The translations under genes were made by a program, and so were the position numbers. This document shows, in pieces, positions 53,247 through 62,376 of a DNA stretch of 64,000 nt. Within the stretch, counting starts at the first letter, position 1. Each line of letters begins with the position of its first letter. The stretch is taken from contig NZ_QJJQ01000002.1 of the NCBI RefSeq assembly GCF_003201975.1, forward strand, positions 124,001-188,000. Direction: 5' to 3'. Source of the stretch: Pseudogracilibacillus auburnensis. Its GTDB lineage: Bacteria > Bacillota > Bacilli > Bacillales > Amphibacillaceae. The notes under the pieces were generated by a model. The model was not told the DNA's origin. It worked only from the letters and a program-made list of their open reading frames with translations, and ran no database searches.

Positions 53247-53269
53247 TTGTATGAAATAGATGTACGTCT

Positions 53270-53704
53270 CTACTGTTGAGGCGCTGAAGGTGTAGAAATA
53301 CTCGATAATGCCTGTCCAGCAGCATCATTCGATAATTGATCTACTGCAAGATCACCTAAAGCAACAATCCCTACAATTTTCCCGTTTTCAACGACTGGCA
53401 AACGACGTATTTGCTGCTGTGCCATTAACTGTGCAGCTTGTTGTACGTCCATTTCTGGTGTACCTTGAACAACTTGTTGCGCCGTCATCACCTGGGATAT
53501 AGGTGTTTGTGCCCCTTCTCCTTGTGCCGTCGCCCGAAGTGTAATATCCCTGTCTGTTATAATCCCTGTCATCTGTCCACCGCCATTTACAACTGGGATA
53601 GACCCAATGTTATATTCGCTCATGATAGCTGCTGCTTCCTGAACGGTCTGTGTATCATTTACTGTAACAACATTGGACGACATTATGTTACGTAATTGTT
53701 GCAT
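53270..53704 (-). CDS. CBS-domain pair protein
   Basis: This 144-residue protein consists of two CBS domains: IMSSNVVTVNDTQTVQEAA through GIITDRDITLRA, and VMTAQQVVQGTPEMDVQQAA through GIVALGDLA. A Gln/Pro/Ser-rich tail follows. CBS pairs bind adenosine nucleotides and act as sensors; it resembles Bacillus YhcV/YlbB-type proteins, with no fixed role. AGGGAGGT is well spaced to the ATG at 53704; the TTG just before it is less likely. Confidence 0.9.
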   Translation of the reverse strand: MQQLRNIMSSNVVTVNDTQTVQEAAAIMSEYNIGSIPVVNGGGQMTGIITDRDITLRATAQGEGAQTPISQVMTAQQVVQGTPEMDVQQAAQLMAQQQIRRLPVVENGKIVGIVALGDLAVDQLSNDAAGQALSSISTPSAPQQ

Positions 53705-54001
53705 CAATAATTACCTCCCTCATATAGTAGAATGGATTAATTTTCAAATATTATGAGAGGAATTTTGCCGTTTTTCCCATTCGTTATTTAAAGCAAAATA
53801 TCTATCGTCGACTTTACTAAAACCCCGTTAACAGAAGTACTTTCTATGTGTTCTATTCGTAATGTATTGATTTCCTATTATATTGTTCAGCAGTTTTTCT
53901 TCTTGTAAATACCAATCTTTCCACATTGATTATGTTCTCTCAGAATAATCGGAAACAGTTCCCACAATAAAATCCTCCATTTTACTTAGTAAACCTTTTT
54001 A

Positions 54002-54033
54002 TCAACAATCCACGCACCCATATAGGATGCGAC
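54002..54033 (-). CRISPR. Single type I-C CRISPR repeat remnant
   Basis: Read on the minus strand, 54033-54006 is a 28-base match to the type I-C repeat pattern. It starts GTCGCATCC, has a TATA-type loop and the complementary GGTGCG, and ends TGGATTG. The final bases read TTGA instead of the usual AAA(T/C). No second repeat at spacer distance is present on either side. The repeat lies directly downstream of a leader-like region and the truncated cas7. It looks like an array collapsed to one repeat. Confidence 0.72.
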
Positions 54034-54206
54034 TGCGAAAAAGTAACAAATTCCCATCTTAAAGAGTTTAATATCTCTAAATTACAGGAAATATGGCTAT
54101 TATATTCCATATTATCATAAATTTACTTCATTTTCGTCAATTAAGCCATCAAATCTTAGTGCGAACCCCTTTATGTTTTCATGTGCACCTTAGGTTCGCA
54201 CTTACA
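54034..54206 (-). promoter_or_regulatory. CRISPR leader-like region
   Basis: This 170-bp A/T-rich segment runs between the cas7 remnant and the repeat. At its cas-proximal end a perfect ten-base inverted repeat (AGTGCGAACC at 54158-54167 with its complement at 54193-54202) frames GGTGCACATGAAAACAT. At its repeat-proximal end it reads ATTAAACTCTTTAAGATGGG and TTTTTCGCA. From memory these elements occur in leaders of Bacillales type I-C arrays; a search would be needed to confirm. Confidence 0.6.
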
Positions 54207-54213
54207 TGCCTAA

Positions 54214-54963
54214 TTAAAATGTAACAACTTTATATAACGAAACTCCTTCTGGAAAATCCTCATCAATCGCTACTTCATAATCTTTATAAGAACGGGCAAC
54301 TTTATCAGTTACCTTTTTTATTTCAACTTTATCGAATAATTGATGTGATGGTGCATTACCATATATGCTCTCATGTGCAAAAACATACAAGCCTCTACAT
54401 GCCATACGCCCTTTTGCAGCGGAACGATCTAAGTCCCACATATTGATAAGCGACTCCCAAAACACTTCCAAATCTTCTTCACGTACTCCTGTTTGTGTAG
54501 CAAATGCTGGTGTGTAAAATCCATATACTTCGTACATCCCATAAGGCAAATAAGCTTTACACCCCATCTGCCCATGGCGTGCTTCTTGTTCATCCTCTGA
54601 TACAACTGTCTCATTTTTACCATCTGTTGCATTTGTTAATGCAACACGTGTAATTGTCATATCAAAAGGGGTTACTGGGTCGATCGAACGTGCGAAAGTT
54701 AATTGCATCGGTCCACGTACTTGTCCTGCATTATATTTTTTTGTCGACATGACTGCTCCAAACATGCGTGTATCAAAATATTGTTGACACATCCATTCAC
54801 GTGCTTCTTTTACCACATCAGCAGATTTCTCTTCTGGATCTTCTTCCCCTATTGCTTCAAATGCTTTTCGCTGTTCGTTTGTTAATATTCCACGATTCAT
54901 AAAATAAATATTAAATCCCGGTTTATCACCGCGTGTTATTTGCACATAGTCACGTACTCCGAT
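54214..54963 (-). pseudogene. cas7: Truncated cas7 (csd2), type I-C
   Basis: About 249 codons of a type I-C Cas7/Csd2 backbone protein, which coats crRNA in the Cascade complex. Clear family segments are YFDTRMFGAVM, GQVRGPMQLTFARSIDPV, YGMYEVYGFYTPAF and GRMACRGLYVFAHE. The frame can be read upstream of the GTG at 54945 as IGVRDYVQITRG, then meets a stop at 54964. The N-terminal segment of roughly 40-50 residues that holds the first RNA-contacting region is missing. cas3, cas5, cas8c and cas4-cas1-cas2 are all absent, so it is almost surely non-functional as an interference protein. Confidence 0.85.
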
Positions 54964-55058
54964 TTATCATATTTACCTGTTCCGCTGACAACTTGGTATA
55001 TGGTGAAAAAACAAAATAATACAATAATAAACAAGAGACACATAAAAGTGCCTCCTGT

Positions 55059-56447
55059 TTATACTTCCGCTACCTCGTGTAATTCCGAATCGTTATACAT
55101 TTTTTGATCAAGTTCATTCGTTATTTTTGCAGTAGTCACCCCTGCTGTCATCGACCCACTAACATTAACTGCAGTACGTCCCATATCAATTAATGGTTCA
55201 ATAGAGATGAGTACACCCGCCAAAGCAATAGGTAAATTTAATGCAGACAAGACGAGGATGGCTGCAAAAGTTGCCCCTCCACCAACTCCAGCTACTCCAA
55301 ATGAACTAATGGCAACTATTGCAATTAGAGTTAAAATAAATGGTGCATCGATTGGCTGACCGACAGATGGTGCAATCATTACCGCAAGCATAGCAGGGTA
55401 AACGCCAGCACAACCGTTTTGACCGATTGATAACCCAAATGATCCAGCGAAATTTGCAATACCATCAGGTACACCAAGGCGCTTCGTTTGTGTATTAATA
55501 TTCATCGGCAAAGTGGCAGCGCTTGAACGTGATGAAAAAGCAAATAGTAACGTTTCAGCTGATTTCTTCATATATGTGAACGGGTTTAATCCGGCGATTG
55601 CTAAAATAATTAAATGAATTAGAAACATAATGGCAAGTGCAATATAAGATGCGATAACGAATTTCCCGAGACTGAAAATAGATGCAAAATTAGATGTCGC
55701 AACCGTCTGCGTAATGATTGCTAAGATTCCATAAGGCGTAAGCCGTAGAACGATTCTTACGACACCCATAATTAATTCATACAGTGCATCGATACCTGTT
55801 TTAATCGTTTGTGCGATTTCTGGTTTTCTCCGGTTAACAGATAAATAGGCAAACCCTAAGAAAGCCGAGAATATCACGACACCAATCGTCGAAGTGGGGC
55901 GAGCACCTGTGAAATCTAAGAATGGATTACTCGGTAAAAAATCGAGCACTTGGTCGGGTAAAGTACGTTCAGCAATTTCAACAGATGTTTCTTCCATTGA
56001 AGCTCCACGCGCTAATTCATCTTCCCCTTGTATAATTGTTGCTGCATCGAGTCCGAATAATAATGTAACGACAATTCCAATGACCGCCGCAATTGCAGTA
56101 GTTCCAATTAAAATACCAAGGATACTTGAGGCGATTTTCCCGAAGTTTTGTCCGATTGTCACTTTTGTAAATGCAGCTAAAATGGAAATAAAAACGAGCG
56201 GCATCACAATCATCTGTAAAAGCTTGATGTAACCAGTCCCGACAATTTTAAACCATGGCATTGACTCTGTTATAACAGTCGATTCAGCACCATAGACTAG
56301 GTTTAAGACAAGTCCAAAAATGATTCCAAGACCAAGCCCAGCGAAAACACGTTTTGAAAAAGAAACCCGCTTCTGTTTCATCCTATACAATAAGGCAATA
56401 AAAATAAGTAAAACGAAAATGTTGATGAAGATAAATACTGTATTCAA
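55059..56447 (-). CDS. tcyP: L-cystine/sodium symporter TcyP
   Basis: This 462-residue DAACS-family symporter is closely similar throughout to Bacillus TcyP (about 463 residues). It has the N-terminal helix and KRVFAGLGLGIIFGLVLNL, LLQMIVMPLVFISILAAFTK, FAFSSRSSAATLPMNI, GQNGCAGVYPAMLAVMIAP, and the terminal EPLIDMGRTAVNVSGSMTAG. It imports L-cystine. GGAGG precedes the ATG. No S-box or T-box is evident upstream. It is adjacent to the CRISPR remnant, which probably marks a deletion endpoint beside it. Confidence 0.94.
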   Translation of the reverse strand: MNTVFIFINIFVLLIFIALLYRMKQKRVSFSKRVFAGLGLGIIFGLVLNLVYGAESTVITESMPWFKIVGTGYIKLLQMIVMPLVFISILAAFTKVTIGQNFGKIASSILGILIGTTAIAAVIGIVVTLLFGLDAATIIQGEDELARGASMEETSVEIAERTLPDQVLDFLPSNPFLDFTGARPTSTIGVVIFSAFLGFAYLSVNRRKPEIAQTIKTGIDALYELIMGVVRIVLRLTPYGILAIITQTVATSNFASIFSLGKFVIASYIALAIMFLIHLIILAIAGLNPFTYMKKSAETLLFAFSSRSSAATLPMNINTQTKRLGVPDGIANFAGSFGLSIGQNGCAGVYPAMLAVMIAPSVGQPIDAPFILTLIAIVAISSFGVAGVGGGATFAAILVLSALNLPIALAGVLISIEPLIDMGRTAVNVSGSMTAGVTTAKITNELDQKMYNDSELHEVAEV

Positions 56448-56823
56448 AAATTACTACCTCCTTCTTTTTGATGTTATTCAAATTTTAATCAAATTAATAC
56501 TACCTGTCAAGTGGGATTTAGGACTAAGTTAAATCTTATGGATAAATTCCCTTTACACTCTATAAATACATAAACTATAATAAATGTAGAAGAAGCTATT
56601 TAATTTTTCTTTCACTATTATAGAGCTACCAATAATGATTGCTTTTGTATTTAAAGGTTGGGACACAGCATATTTTCTTATGGCATCCCTCAGATTCACT
56701 ATCACTTAATGGATGGATTTAATTTGCTAGCGAGGTGGCGATCTCTGCTTTGCAACTGTATTTCTACTTCATTCCGTTTACTTACTTCAAAACTTTAAAA
56801 ATTCAATTTAACTACAGAGCGAA
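56448..56823. other. Spacer upstream of tcyP
   Basis: These 376 bases have no credible frame, strong hairpin or riboswitch-like fold that I can see. The tcyP-proximal side should hold its promoter. GTTGGGACA near 56660 echoes the end motif of the 380-bp dispersed repeat but is not followed by more of it. Confidence 0.4.
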
Positions 56824-57741
56824 TTACTCATTTGCAACACCATAAGGTACATGAACGGAGGGAAATTGCTTCGAAATACTTTTAATATGTGTTGTCTGAT
56901 CATCGAAAAATATATGCGGCTGATAGATTTCTAGAACATTACTTTTGTTCATTCCCCCTAAAAAGAAGGCCTCATCGACTCTAATATCCCATTCTCTTAA
57001 AGTTGTAACAACACGCTTATGTGCTGGTGCATTTCTAGCCGTACAGACTGCAATTCGAATCTTCGAATGATAGTCTAATTTTTGTCTCTCCTTTTCTAAT
57101 TCAGCTTTTTGAATCTTACAAATCTTTGTTAAGAAATTATACAATGGACCCGTTCCCATTGGTGTACTTCCATGTTTTGATTCGTGTTCACGGTACGCTT
57201 CCAGTCCCTTTGTCTGAAACACCTTTTCAGAAGCATCATCTGCCAATACCGCATCGAAATCAAATGCCATTCGTAATTCACTATCTGCCTCATTATCTTC
57301 GTAGTCAGTTTCACTCACATATCCCGCTGGGAAACCATGTTCAATCGCCTCTCTAACATCATCTTTATTTGCTGAGAGAAACAAGGATGCATTAAAGGCT
57401 TCCAAATATTTAAATGGATTTTTACCAGTAACAAACACTGCACGAGTAATGTCTAAACCATAATGTTCAATAGAATTAAACACGCGTAAGCCCGTGTCTG
57501 GGTCATTTCTAGAAAAAAGAACTACCTCAATAGGTTGAGATTCACCATCATTTAAATCTAGTAATCTTTTAACAAGCGGATAGACAACTCCCTGTTGTAA
57601 AATTTCAGTCTCATTTTCACGTTGGTATTTTCGGTACGTGCTCTCTCCCTCTGTAGTAAAAACCTTATCAGATTCTTTTAGGTCGAATAATGCACTCGAC
57701 GCGATTGCAACAACCAGTTTGCCTGTAAGATCATAAACCAT
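56824..57741 (-). CDS. Cytosolic 5'-nucleotidase
   Basis: This 305-residue protein matches the 5-nucleotidase family (PF06189 type) that dephosphorylates nucleoside monophosphates. Features are KLVVAIASSALFDLKES at the start, EVVLFSRNDPDTGLRVFNS, the acidic AFDFDAVLADDASE motif of HAD-like catalytic cores, and KIRIAVCTARNAPAHKR. It ends in IFFDDQTTH, the second acidic metal-binding motif. It is monocistronic. Role is probably nucleotide turnover; the preferred base is not predictable. Confidence 0.9.
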   Translation of the reverse strand: MVYDLTGKLVVAIASSALFDLKESDKVFTTEGESTYRKYQRENETEILQQGVVYPLVKRLLDLNDGESQPIEVVLFSRNDPDTGLRVFNSIEHYGLDITRAVFVTGKNPFKYLEAFNASLFLSANKDDVREAIEHGFPAGYVSETDYEDNEADSELRMAFDFDAVLADDASEKVFQTKGLEAYREHESKHGSTPMGTGPLYNFLTKICKIQKAELEKERQKLDYHSKIRIAVCTARNAPAHKRVVTTLREWDIRVDEAFFLGGMNKSNVLEIYQPHIFFDDQTTHIKSISKQFPSVHVPYGVANE

Positions 57742-58009
57742 ACAAATACCCCCCTATTACTTTAGCTAGATTGTAAATGAACTACTTTTACATTGTCAAT
57801 TTTTACTTTTCAAAATCGTTGATAAATTCTTTTCGTTTTCCGTTCTTCCTCATCTTTTAGCGGTTCATCATATATTTCTGTTTAAGCAGAAACGACTTGA
57901 TCCATCTTCTTAGAACTCACCTACTCCTACCGTTTATCATTAAAGTACATGGAAATGCTATGATTGCCACTGTATTTTTACTATTAAGTAAACAAACAAA
58001 AAAGCCTAA

Positions 58010-58171
58010 CTATTTTATCTGGATTGTATTCCTTATAGGCCCTCCAAGTGCAACTACTCCTCCTGTATATAAATCCGAATATATGTCACCCGTAATGCCA
58101 AGTCGATGAATTTGATAGTGAATCCGACGTTCGTTTTTAAAAAAATCTCAAAGTCGCTATCCAAATTCCTT
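58010..58171 (-). pseudogene. Gene fragment, 3' end of unknown gene
   Basis: A 53-codon stretch ends in a protein-like sequence (HRLGITGDIYSDLYTGGVVA, then LGGPIRNTIQIK and a stop). Upstream, another frame reads GITA, a stop, then AVIRVVGEGIWIATLRFF, as expected for a frameshifted and nonsense-mutated gene. There is no ribosome site or start. I do not recognise the parent family. Coding character is my reading of the amino-acid pattern only. Confidence 0.35.
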
Positions 58172-58315
58172 CACCTACTACACGTATTACCGCTCAAGCT
58201 GTAATACCATCATCGTAAGATTTGATTAAACTTTCCCCCTCCCTAGTTTCAGGAAGAGTGGCTTAAAATGCGTTTTCTTTGTAGAAAATACAGTTTTAAG
58301 TATATTAATGAAAAC

Positions 58316-58372
58316 AAAGAAAGCAATATCTCTACATGTTACGTACAATGTTTCGACGATATCGCTTTCTTT
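58316..58372 (-). terminator. Long-stem terminator, leftward
   Basis: AAAGAAAGCAATATC (58316-58330) pairs with 58358-58372 over 15 bases with one mismatch and a 27-base loop. T-rich tracts follow on both strands. It lies 47 bp downstream of the amidohydrolase gene. Confidence 0.75.
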
Positions 58373-58418
58373 TTTATCATAAACAAAATTTTATCACAGA
58401 TTGATCTAGAATAGTCTT

Positions 58419-59600
58419 TTAAAAAAGGAGTTCACTGACTATTTTCCCATCCTTCACAATTAGCTTGTCATCTTTTAAAACATGTAAGTCTGTGCAAGGA
58501 TTCTCATTTAATAGTAACAAATCTGCCTTCATTCCTTCCGTTAAAGTTCCTCTATCTTCTATTCCTAAACATGACGCAGCAATATTTGTAGAAGATTTTA
58601 TTACATCGATTGGTTTCATTCCCGCTTCTTCCATAATTAAAAGTTCCTCAAAATAATACGCAGGGGGTGTTCCAGCTGAGCCGCAGTCTGTACCGGTAGC
58701 TATGTTCACTCCTAATTTTACTGCGTTTTTCAGCATCTCCATATGTGTATCAGTAATCTCTAATGCTTTTTCACGGGCAAAAGCAGGAATCTTTTCATAC
58801 GTAGATAATCTGCGCATGACTGCCATCGTTGGTACTAGGTACATCCCTTTTTCCTTCATTAATTTTAATGCATTAGTATCAGCATATATCCCATGTTCTA
58901 TTGTGTTTACCCCTGCTTTTATACAATTCATAATCCCTTCCAGTCCATCGGCATGTGCAGCTACTTTTTTATTTTTATTATGGGCTTCTTTTACGGCAAC
59001 TGCAATTTCCTCATACGTTAACTGTGTATTACCAGGTTCCTCTCCTTCCGTATAAATACCTCCAGTAGCCATTACCTTTATTAGATCAGCACCTTCTTTT
59101 AAGATCTTTCTTGCAGCAGTTCTTACCCCATCAACTCCATCTGCTTCTCTTCCTAAACTATATACATGCCCTCCAGTTATACTAATAGATGTTCCTGAAC
59201 TGATGATTGTTGGGCCTTTTAATAATTTAGAATTAATAGCATTTCTAACATGAATTGCAGTTCTATCTGGTGATCCAACATCTCTTACCGTTGTGATGCC
59301 AAGTTTTAAATAATCTAACGAATGCTTGTATGCACGTAATGTTACTTCATCATTTTCTAAATGTTCAATAACTGGCATCGGATCAGGGCTTCCATCCCAT
59401 ACCAAGTGAACATGGGCATCGATTAATCCAGGTATTACGTACTTTCCTTTTCCATCTATAACGGTGTCGGTTGATCCAGGTTCAACATACCCCAGCCCAA
59501 TTTTAGAAATAGAGTCCCCTTCGATAATGATGTAGCAATTTTCTTTCACTTCATCAGAAATTCCATTTATTAAATTACAATTGTTGATAATTAATCTCAC
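58419..59600 (-). CDS. Amidohydrolase, prolidase/imidazolonepropionase-like
   Basis: This metal-dependent hydrolase has about 393 residues. The first metal motif is DAHVHL. IKVMATGG probably supplies the bridging lysine, HADG and EHGIY supply further His ligands, and TGTDCGS carries the catalytic Asp. It resembles the Xaa-Pro dipeptidase-like branch of the superfamily; substrate unknown. The frame opens at 59645, but GGAGG lies inside it and points to the GTG at 59600. The symporter gene begins upstream on the same strand (83-bp gap), so the pair probably imports and hydrolyses the same compound. Confidence 0.86.
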   Translation of the reverse strand: MRLIINNCNLINGISDEVKENCYIIIEGDSISKIGLGYVEPGSTDTVIDGKGKYVIPGLIDAHVHLVWDGSPDPMPVIEHLENDEVTLRAYKHSLDYLKLGITTVRDVGSPDRTAIHVRNAINSKLLKGPTIISSGTSISITGGHVYSLGREADGVDGVRTAARKILKEGADLIKVMATGGIYTEGEEPGNTQLTYEEIAVAVKEAHNKNKKVAAHADGLEGIMNCIKAGVNTIEHGIYADTNALKLMKEKGMYLVPTMAVMRRLSTYEKIPAFAREKALEITDTHMEMLKNAVKLGVNIATGTDCGSAGTPPAYYFEELLIMEEAGMKPIDVIKSSTNIAASCLGIEDRGTLTEGMKADLLLLNENPCTDLHVLKDDKLIVKDGKIVSELLF

Positions 59601-59683
59601 TTTATTGTCGCCTCCGTAGCTTTTATACATATTGCACTGAATCATAGTCTACTTTGAGTAGTCTGATTACTATAATCTTGTTT

Positions 59684-61075
59684 TTACTTTGCGAAAAATG
59701 CATCTGCATTTTCAGAGTCAGAATGCTTGGTAATTAAGGATACAAGTACTAATAGGATAAGAGAAGTTGTAGCGCCAATATAAATAGTTGGAATGCTAGA
59801 ATTCACGCCGAATTCCCAAATTAGCGTCGAAAGCAACCCTCCAGAAATAGAAGCAACTGCCCCCTTATACGTTGCACCTCTCCATAGAAAAGCTGCTAGA
59901 ATCGGGAAGAATACCCCTGCACCATAAACTGTATAACCTACAAGCATAAATCTTAAAAATGTATCAAACCATAATGCCCCTGCAAGACCAATAAGTCCTA
60001 ATACGACAACAGCAATCCGAGTGATAATTAATATTTGTTTGTCTGTTGCGTCTTTATTAATAAATCGATTATATAGGTCTTTAGAAATATTTGTTGCTGG
60101 GGATAACAAGTAAGAGTCAGCAGTCGACATAACAATTGATAAAATTGCAAGCAATAGAATCATACCTAAAAATGGATTTAATAATTCTGTTGCAATAACG
60201 TAAACAGCTAGATCAGGGTTTATATCAGGAAACATGACAGCAGAAGAAACAGCAATCACAAAAACTAATAACATGACCGTTACTCCCCCGATTAATCCAA
60301 GTACAGCCCCTTTTCGTGCAACTGATGCAGACTTAGCTGAATACATCCTTTGATATAAATTTTGGTCTACAGTTGCTAGCATTAAAAATGGAAGTGCGAT
60401 CGCTAATGCTCCAGATAGACCAAGTCCTCCAGTAAGTTCAAAGTGAGATGATGGTAAATTTATCTCCCAACCAGAAAAGCCACCAGCAGAACTGAATGCA
60501 ATAGGGGCGGCGATCAGTAGCCCAATTAACAACATTGCATACTGTAAGACATCTGTATAAGCTACCGAATACATCCCACCCATAACAGTATAAAAAATGA
60601 CTAAGAGTGCGCCAATAATTGCTCCAATCTTTGGATCGATGTTTGTCACCGCTTCCAAAACATACGACATTGCTTTAATTTGTGATCCAACAATACCAGT
60701 AAAAGCGATAATAATGGTTACGGAACCAATTACTTTAGCAATAGGCCCATATCTTAATTCTAAAAGATCTGGTACCGTATATAAATTTAATCTGCGTAGC
60801 TTTTTAGATATAGCAATAACAATAGAGATAGCAGCTGTACCACCTAAAACCCACCAAAGTGCTCCAAAACCATTGGAATAGGAAATGTTTGCATGACCAA
60901 CTACAGTACCAGCACCAAGCCACCCAGCAATAATTGTTCCAGTTAGTACAGGAAGTGTCAATCCTCTACCTGCAACTAAATAGTGATCCGAGTCCTTCGC
61001 TTTTCCGGCTCCAACGAAACCGATAATGATTAAAATAATTAAATAAACTATCATTCCGATTAAAAAAATGTTCAT
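59684..61075 (-). CDS. Sodium:solute symporter
   Basis: This 463-residue SSS-family symporter has about 13 helices. Recognisable parts are KDSDHYLVAGRGLTLPVLTG at the start, YTVMGGMYSVAYTDVLQYAM (the conserved mid-protein signature), and IVMSTADSYLLSPATNISKD. It lies directly upstream of the amidohydrolase and divergent from a LysR gene, a typical uptake-degradation-regulation unit. The substrate is unknown, perhaps a dipeptide or cyclic amide. Confidence 0.9.
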   Translation of the reverse strand: MNIFLIGMIVYLIILIIIGFVGAGKAKDSDHYLVAGRGLTLPVLTGTIIAGWLGAGTVVGHANISYSNGFGALWWVLGGTAAISIVIAISKKLRRLNLYTVPDLLELRYGPIAKVIGSVTIIIAFTGIVGSQIKAMSYVLEAVTNIDPKIGAIIGALLVIFYTVMGGMYSVAYTDVLQYAMLLIGLLIAAPIAFSSAGGFSGWEINLPSSHFELTGGLGLSGALAIALPFLMLATVDQNLYQRMYSAKSASVARKGAVLGLIGGVTVMLLVFVIAVSSAVMFPDINPDLAVYVIATELLNPFLGMILLLAILSIVMSTADSYLLSPATNISKDLYNRFINKDATDKQILIITRIAVVVLGLIGLAGALWFDTFLRFMLVGYTVYGAGVFFPILAAFLWRGATYKGAVASISGGLLSTLIWEFGVNSSIPTIYIGATTSLILLVLVSLITKHSDSENADAFFAK

Positions 61076-61398
61076 TTATTCATTCCTTCCCTTCTTTTGT
61101 TATCCGAGAGAAAATAAAAACTGTCTCAAATAGACGCATTGCAAAAATAATGAAATGTAAATGATGCTGAATGACTATTTCATCGTATTTTCCTCCTTCC
61201 CCCAATAAATATGGGCAGTGTTTTTAGATAATTTGGTGAATTGAAGATAATGATAATAATATATATTCAAACCTTCAATTTGTCTAATATATTAATTGAC
61301 TTACACTGATATGAAATATATATTAATAGAAAAGTACAATCACATTAATTGAGGATTCTGTATTCATTTTATGTATAAAAAGGAATGGAGTGGTTTGC
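61076..61398. other. Divergent promoter region, symporter/lysR
   Basis: These 323 A/T-rich bases separate the divergent genes. I see no gene. A LysR-type binding site and two promoters are expected, but no long perfect palindrome stands out. Confidence 0.4.
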
Positions 61399-62298
61399 TT
61401 GCAATTTCATCAAATAAAGTATTTTATTGCCGTAGCTGAAACATTACATTTTGGTAATGCCGCAAAAAAATTAAATATGTCGCAACCTCCACTAAGCCAA
61501 CAAATTCAAAAGCTGGAAGAGAGTTTGGAAGTGAAATTATTCAATCGAACGAAACGTAATGTAGAATTAACAGAGGCAGGAAGTGTTTTCTTACAAGAGG
61601 CTTATAAAATAATGGAACAAATTGAATCTTCTACTGATAAGATTAAGCAACATTCGAATGGGGAAATTGGAGAATTAATATTGGGTTATTCTAGTTATTC
61701 TATTTTTGATGTATTGCCGATGATATTAGATACGTTTTATAAGCTTTATCCAACTGTCGAGGTAAAACTAAAGCATTTAAGTACTGCTAAGCAAATCGAG
61801 GCTTTCGAAAACTCTGAAATTCAAGTAGGTTTATTATGTCCACCTATTGATCAAACAAATTTGAACTTAGAACTTATCTACAGTCAACCTTTTATAGTTG
61901 CGTTGCCATCAAATCATCCATTGTCTAGGGATAATAAAAATGAATCTTTACATATAAGTGAACTTTCAAATTGTCCCTTTATTTTGACACCTAGAAGCAT
62001 TGGAACTGGTTATTATGATTCAATTATTAACTTATGCTTTGATGCACATTTCAGTCCAAAAGTTGTTCAAGAAGTAAATGATTTACATGAACTCATATCA
62101 TTAGTATCTACAGGACTCGGAGTTTCAATTGTACCAGAATCCCTCATCCAATATAAAAAAAGCAATGTTGTATTTAAACGATTAAATAATGACCAATTCA
62201 AAGTAGATACGGCTCTAGTTTACAAAAATACTGAAACTTCTCCAGTTGTATACAACTTCATTGACATAGCAAGGAGGATTTTGAGGGATACGGTGTAA
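61399..62298 (+). CDS. LysR-family regulator
   Basis: This is a LysR-type regulator of about 300 residues. The helix-turn-helix is LHFGNAAKKLNMSQPPLSQQ and the effector domain starts near GELILGYSSYSIFDVLP, as in CynR/AlsR-like members. A GTG at 61390 is in frame, but GGAG is better spaced to the TTG at 61399, giving the classical N-terminus MQFHQIKYFIAVAE. It is divergent from the symporter-amidohydrolase pair and probably activates it. Confidence 0.92.
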   Translation: MQFHQIKYFIAVAETLHFGNAAKKLNMSQPPLSQQIQKLEESLEVKLFNRTKRNVELTEAGSVFLQEAYKIMEQIESSTDKIKQHSNGEIGELILGYSSYSIFDVLPMILDTFYKLYPTVEVKLKHLSTAKQIEAFENSEIQVGLLCPPIDQTNLNLELIYSQPFIVALPSNHPLSRDNKNESLHISELSNCPFILTPRSIGTGYYDSIINLCFDAHFSPKVVQEVNDLHELISLVSTGLGVSIVPESLIQYKKSNVVFKRLNNDQFKVDTALVYKNTETSPVVYNFIDIARRILRDTV

Positions 62299-62309
62299 AG
62301 TTGATTCTC

Positions 62310-62372
62310 GACCCCGCCTGAGCCAGCGGGGTCTTCGGACTCATGGGTCTTTGATGCTTGTGCCATCAAAGA
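62310..62372. other. Two GC-rich hairpins after lysR
   Basis: GACCCCG (62310-62316) pairs with CGGGGTC (62327-62333), and CTTTGATG pairs with CATCAAAG around 62350-62372. No T tract follows either. They sit exactly at the truncation point of the uvrA-like pseudogene, so they may be the end of an inserted or recombined repeat rather than an ordinary terminator. Confidence 0.45.
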
Positions 62373-62376
62373 GTGT

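Larger units (their letters stand above)
57742..58418. other. Spacer with gene fragment and terminator
   Basis: Besides the 5'-nucleotidase promoter, this 677-bp stretch holds a minus-strand gene remnant (58010-58171) and a terminator (58316-58372), both listed separately. I see no intact gene. Confidence 0.5.

Noticed and set aside
53720-54001. Possible further CRISPR repeats or spacers beyond the single repeat
   Set aside because: I looked for another GTCGCA...GGTGCGTGG at repeat-plus-spacer distance on both sides and found none.
56448-56823. S-box or T-box leader for the cystine symporter gene
   Set aside because: No kink-turn, anti-terminator or terminator arrangement typical of either could be traced.
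57897-58109. 70-codon plus-strand frame after the 5'-nucleotidase
   Set aside because: No ribosome site; the opposite strand here reads more like a decayed gene.
62330-62350. Hammerhead-ribozyme-like bases near the hairpins (ATGAGTCCGAAG on the minus strand)
   Set aside because: The required CUGAUGA core and three-stem geometry are not present.
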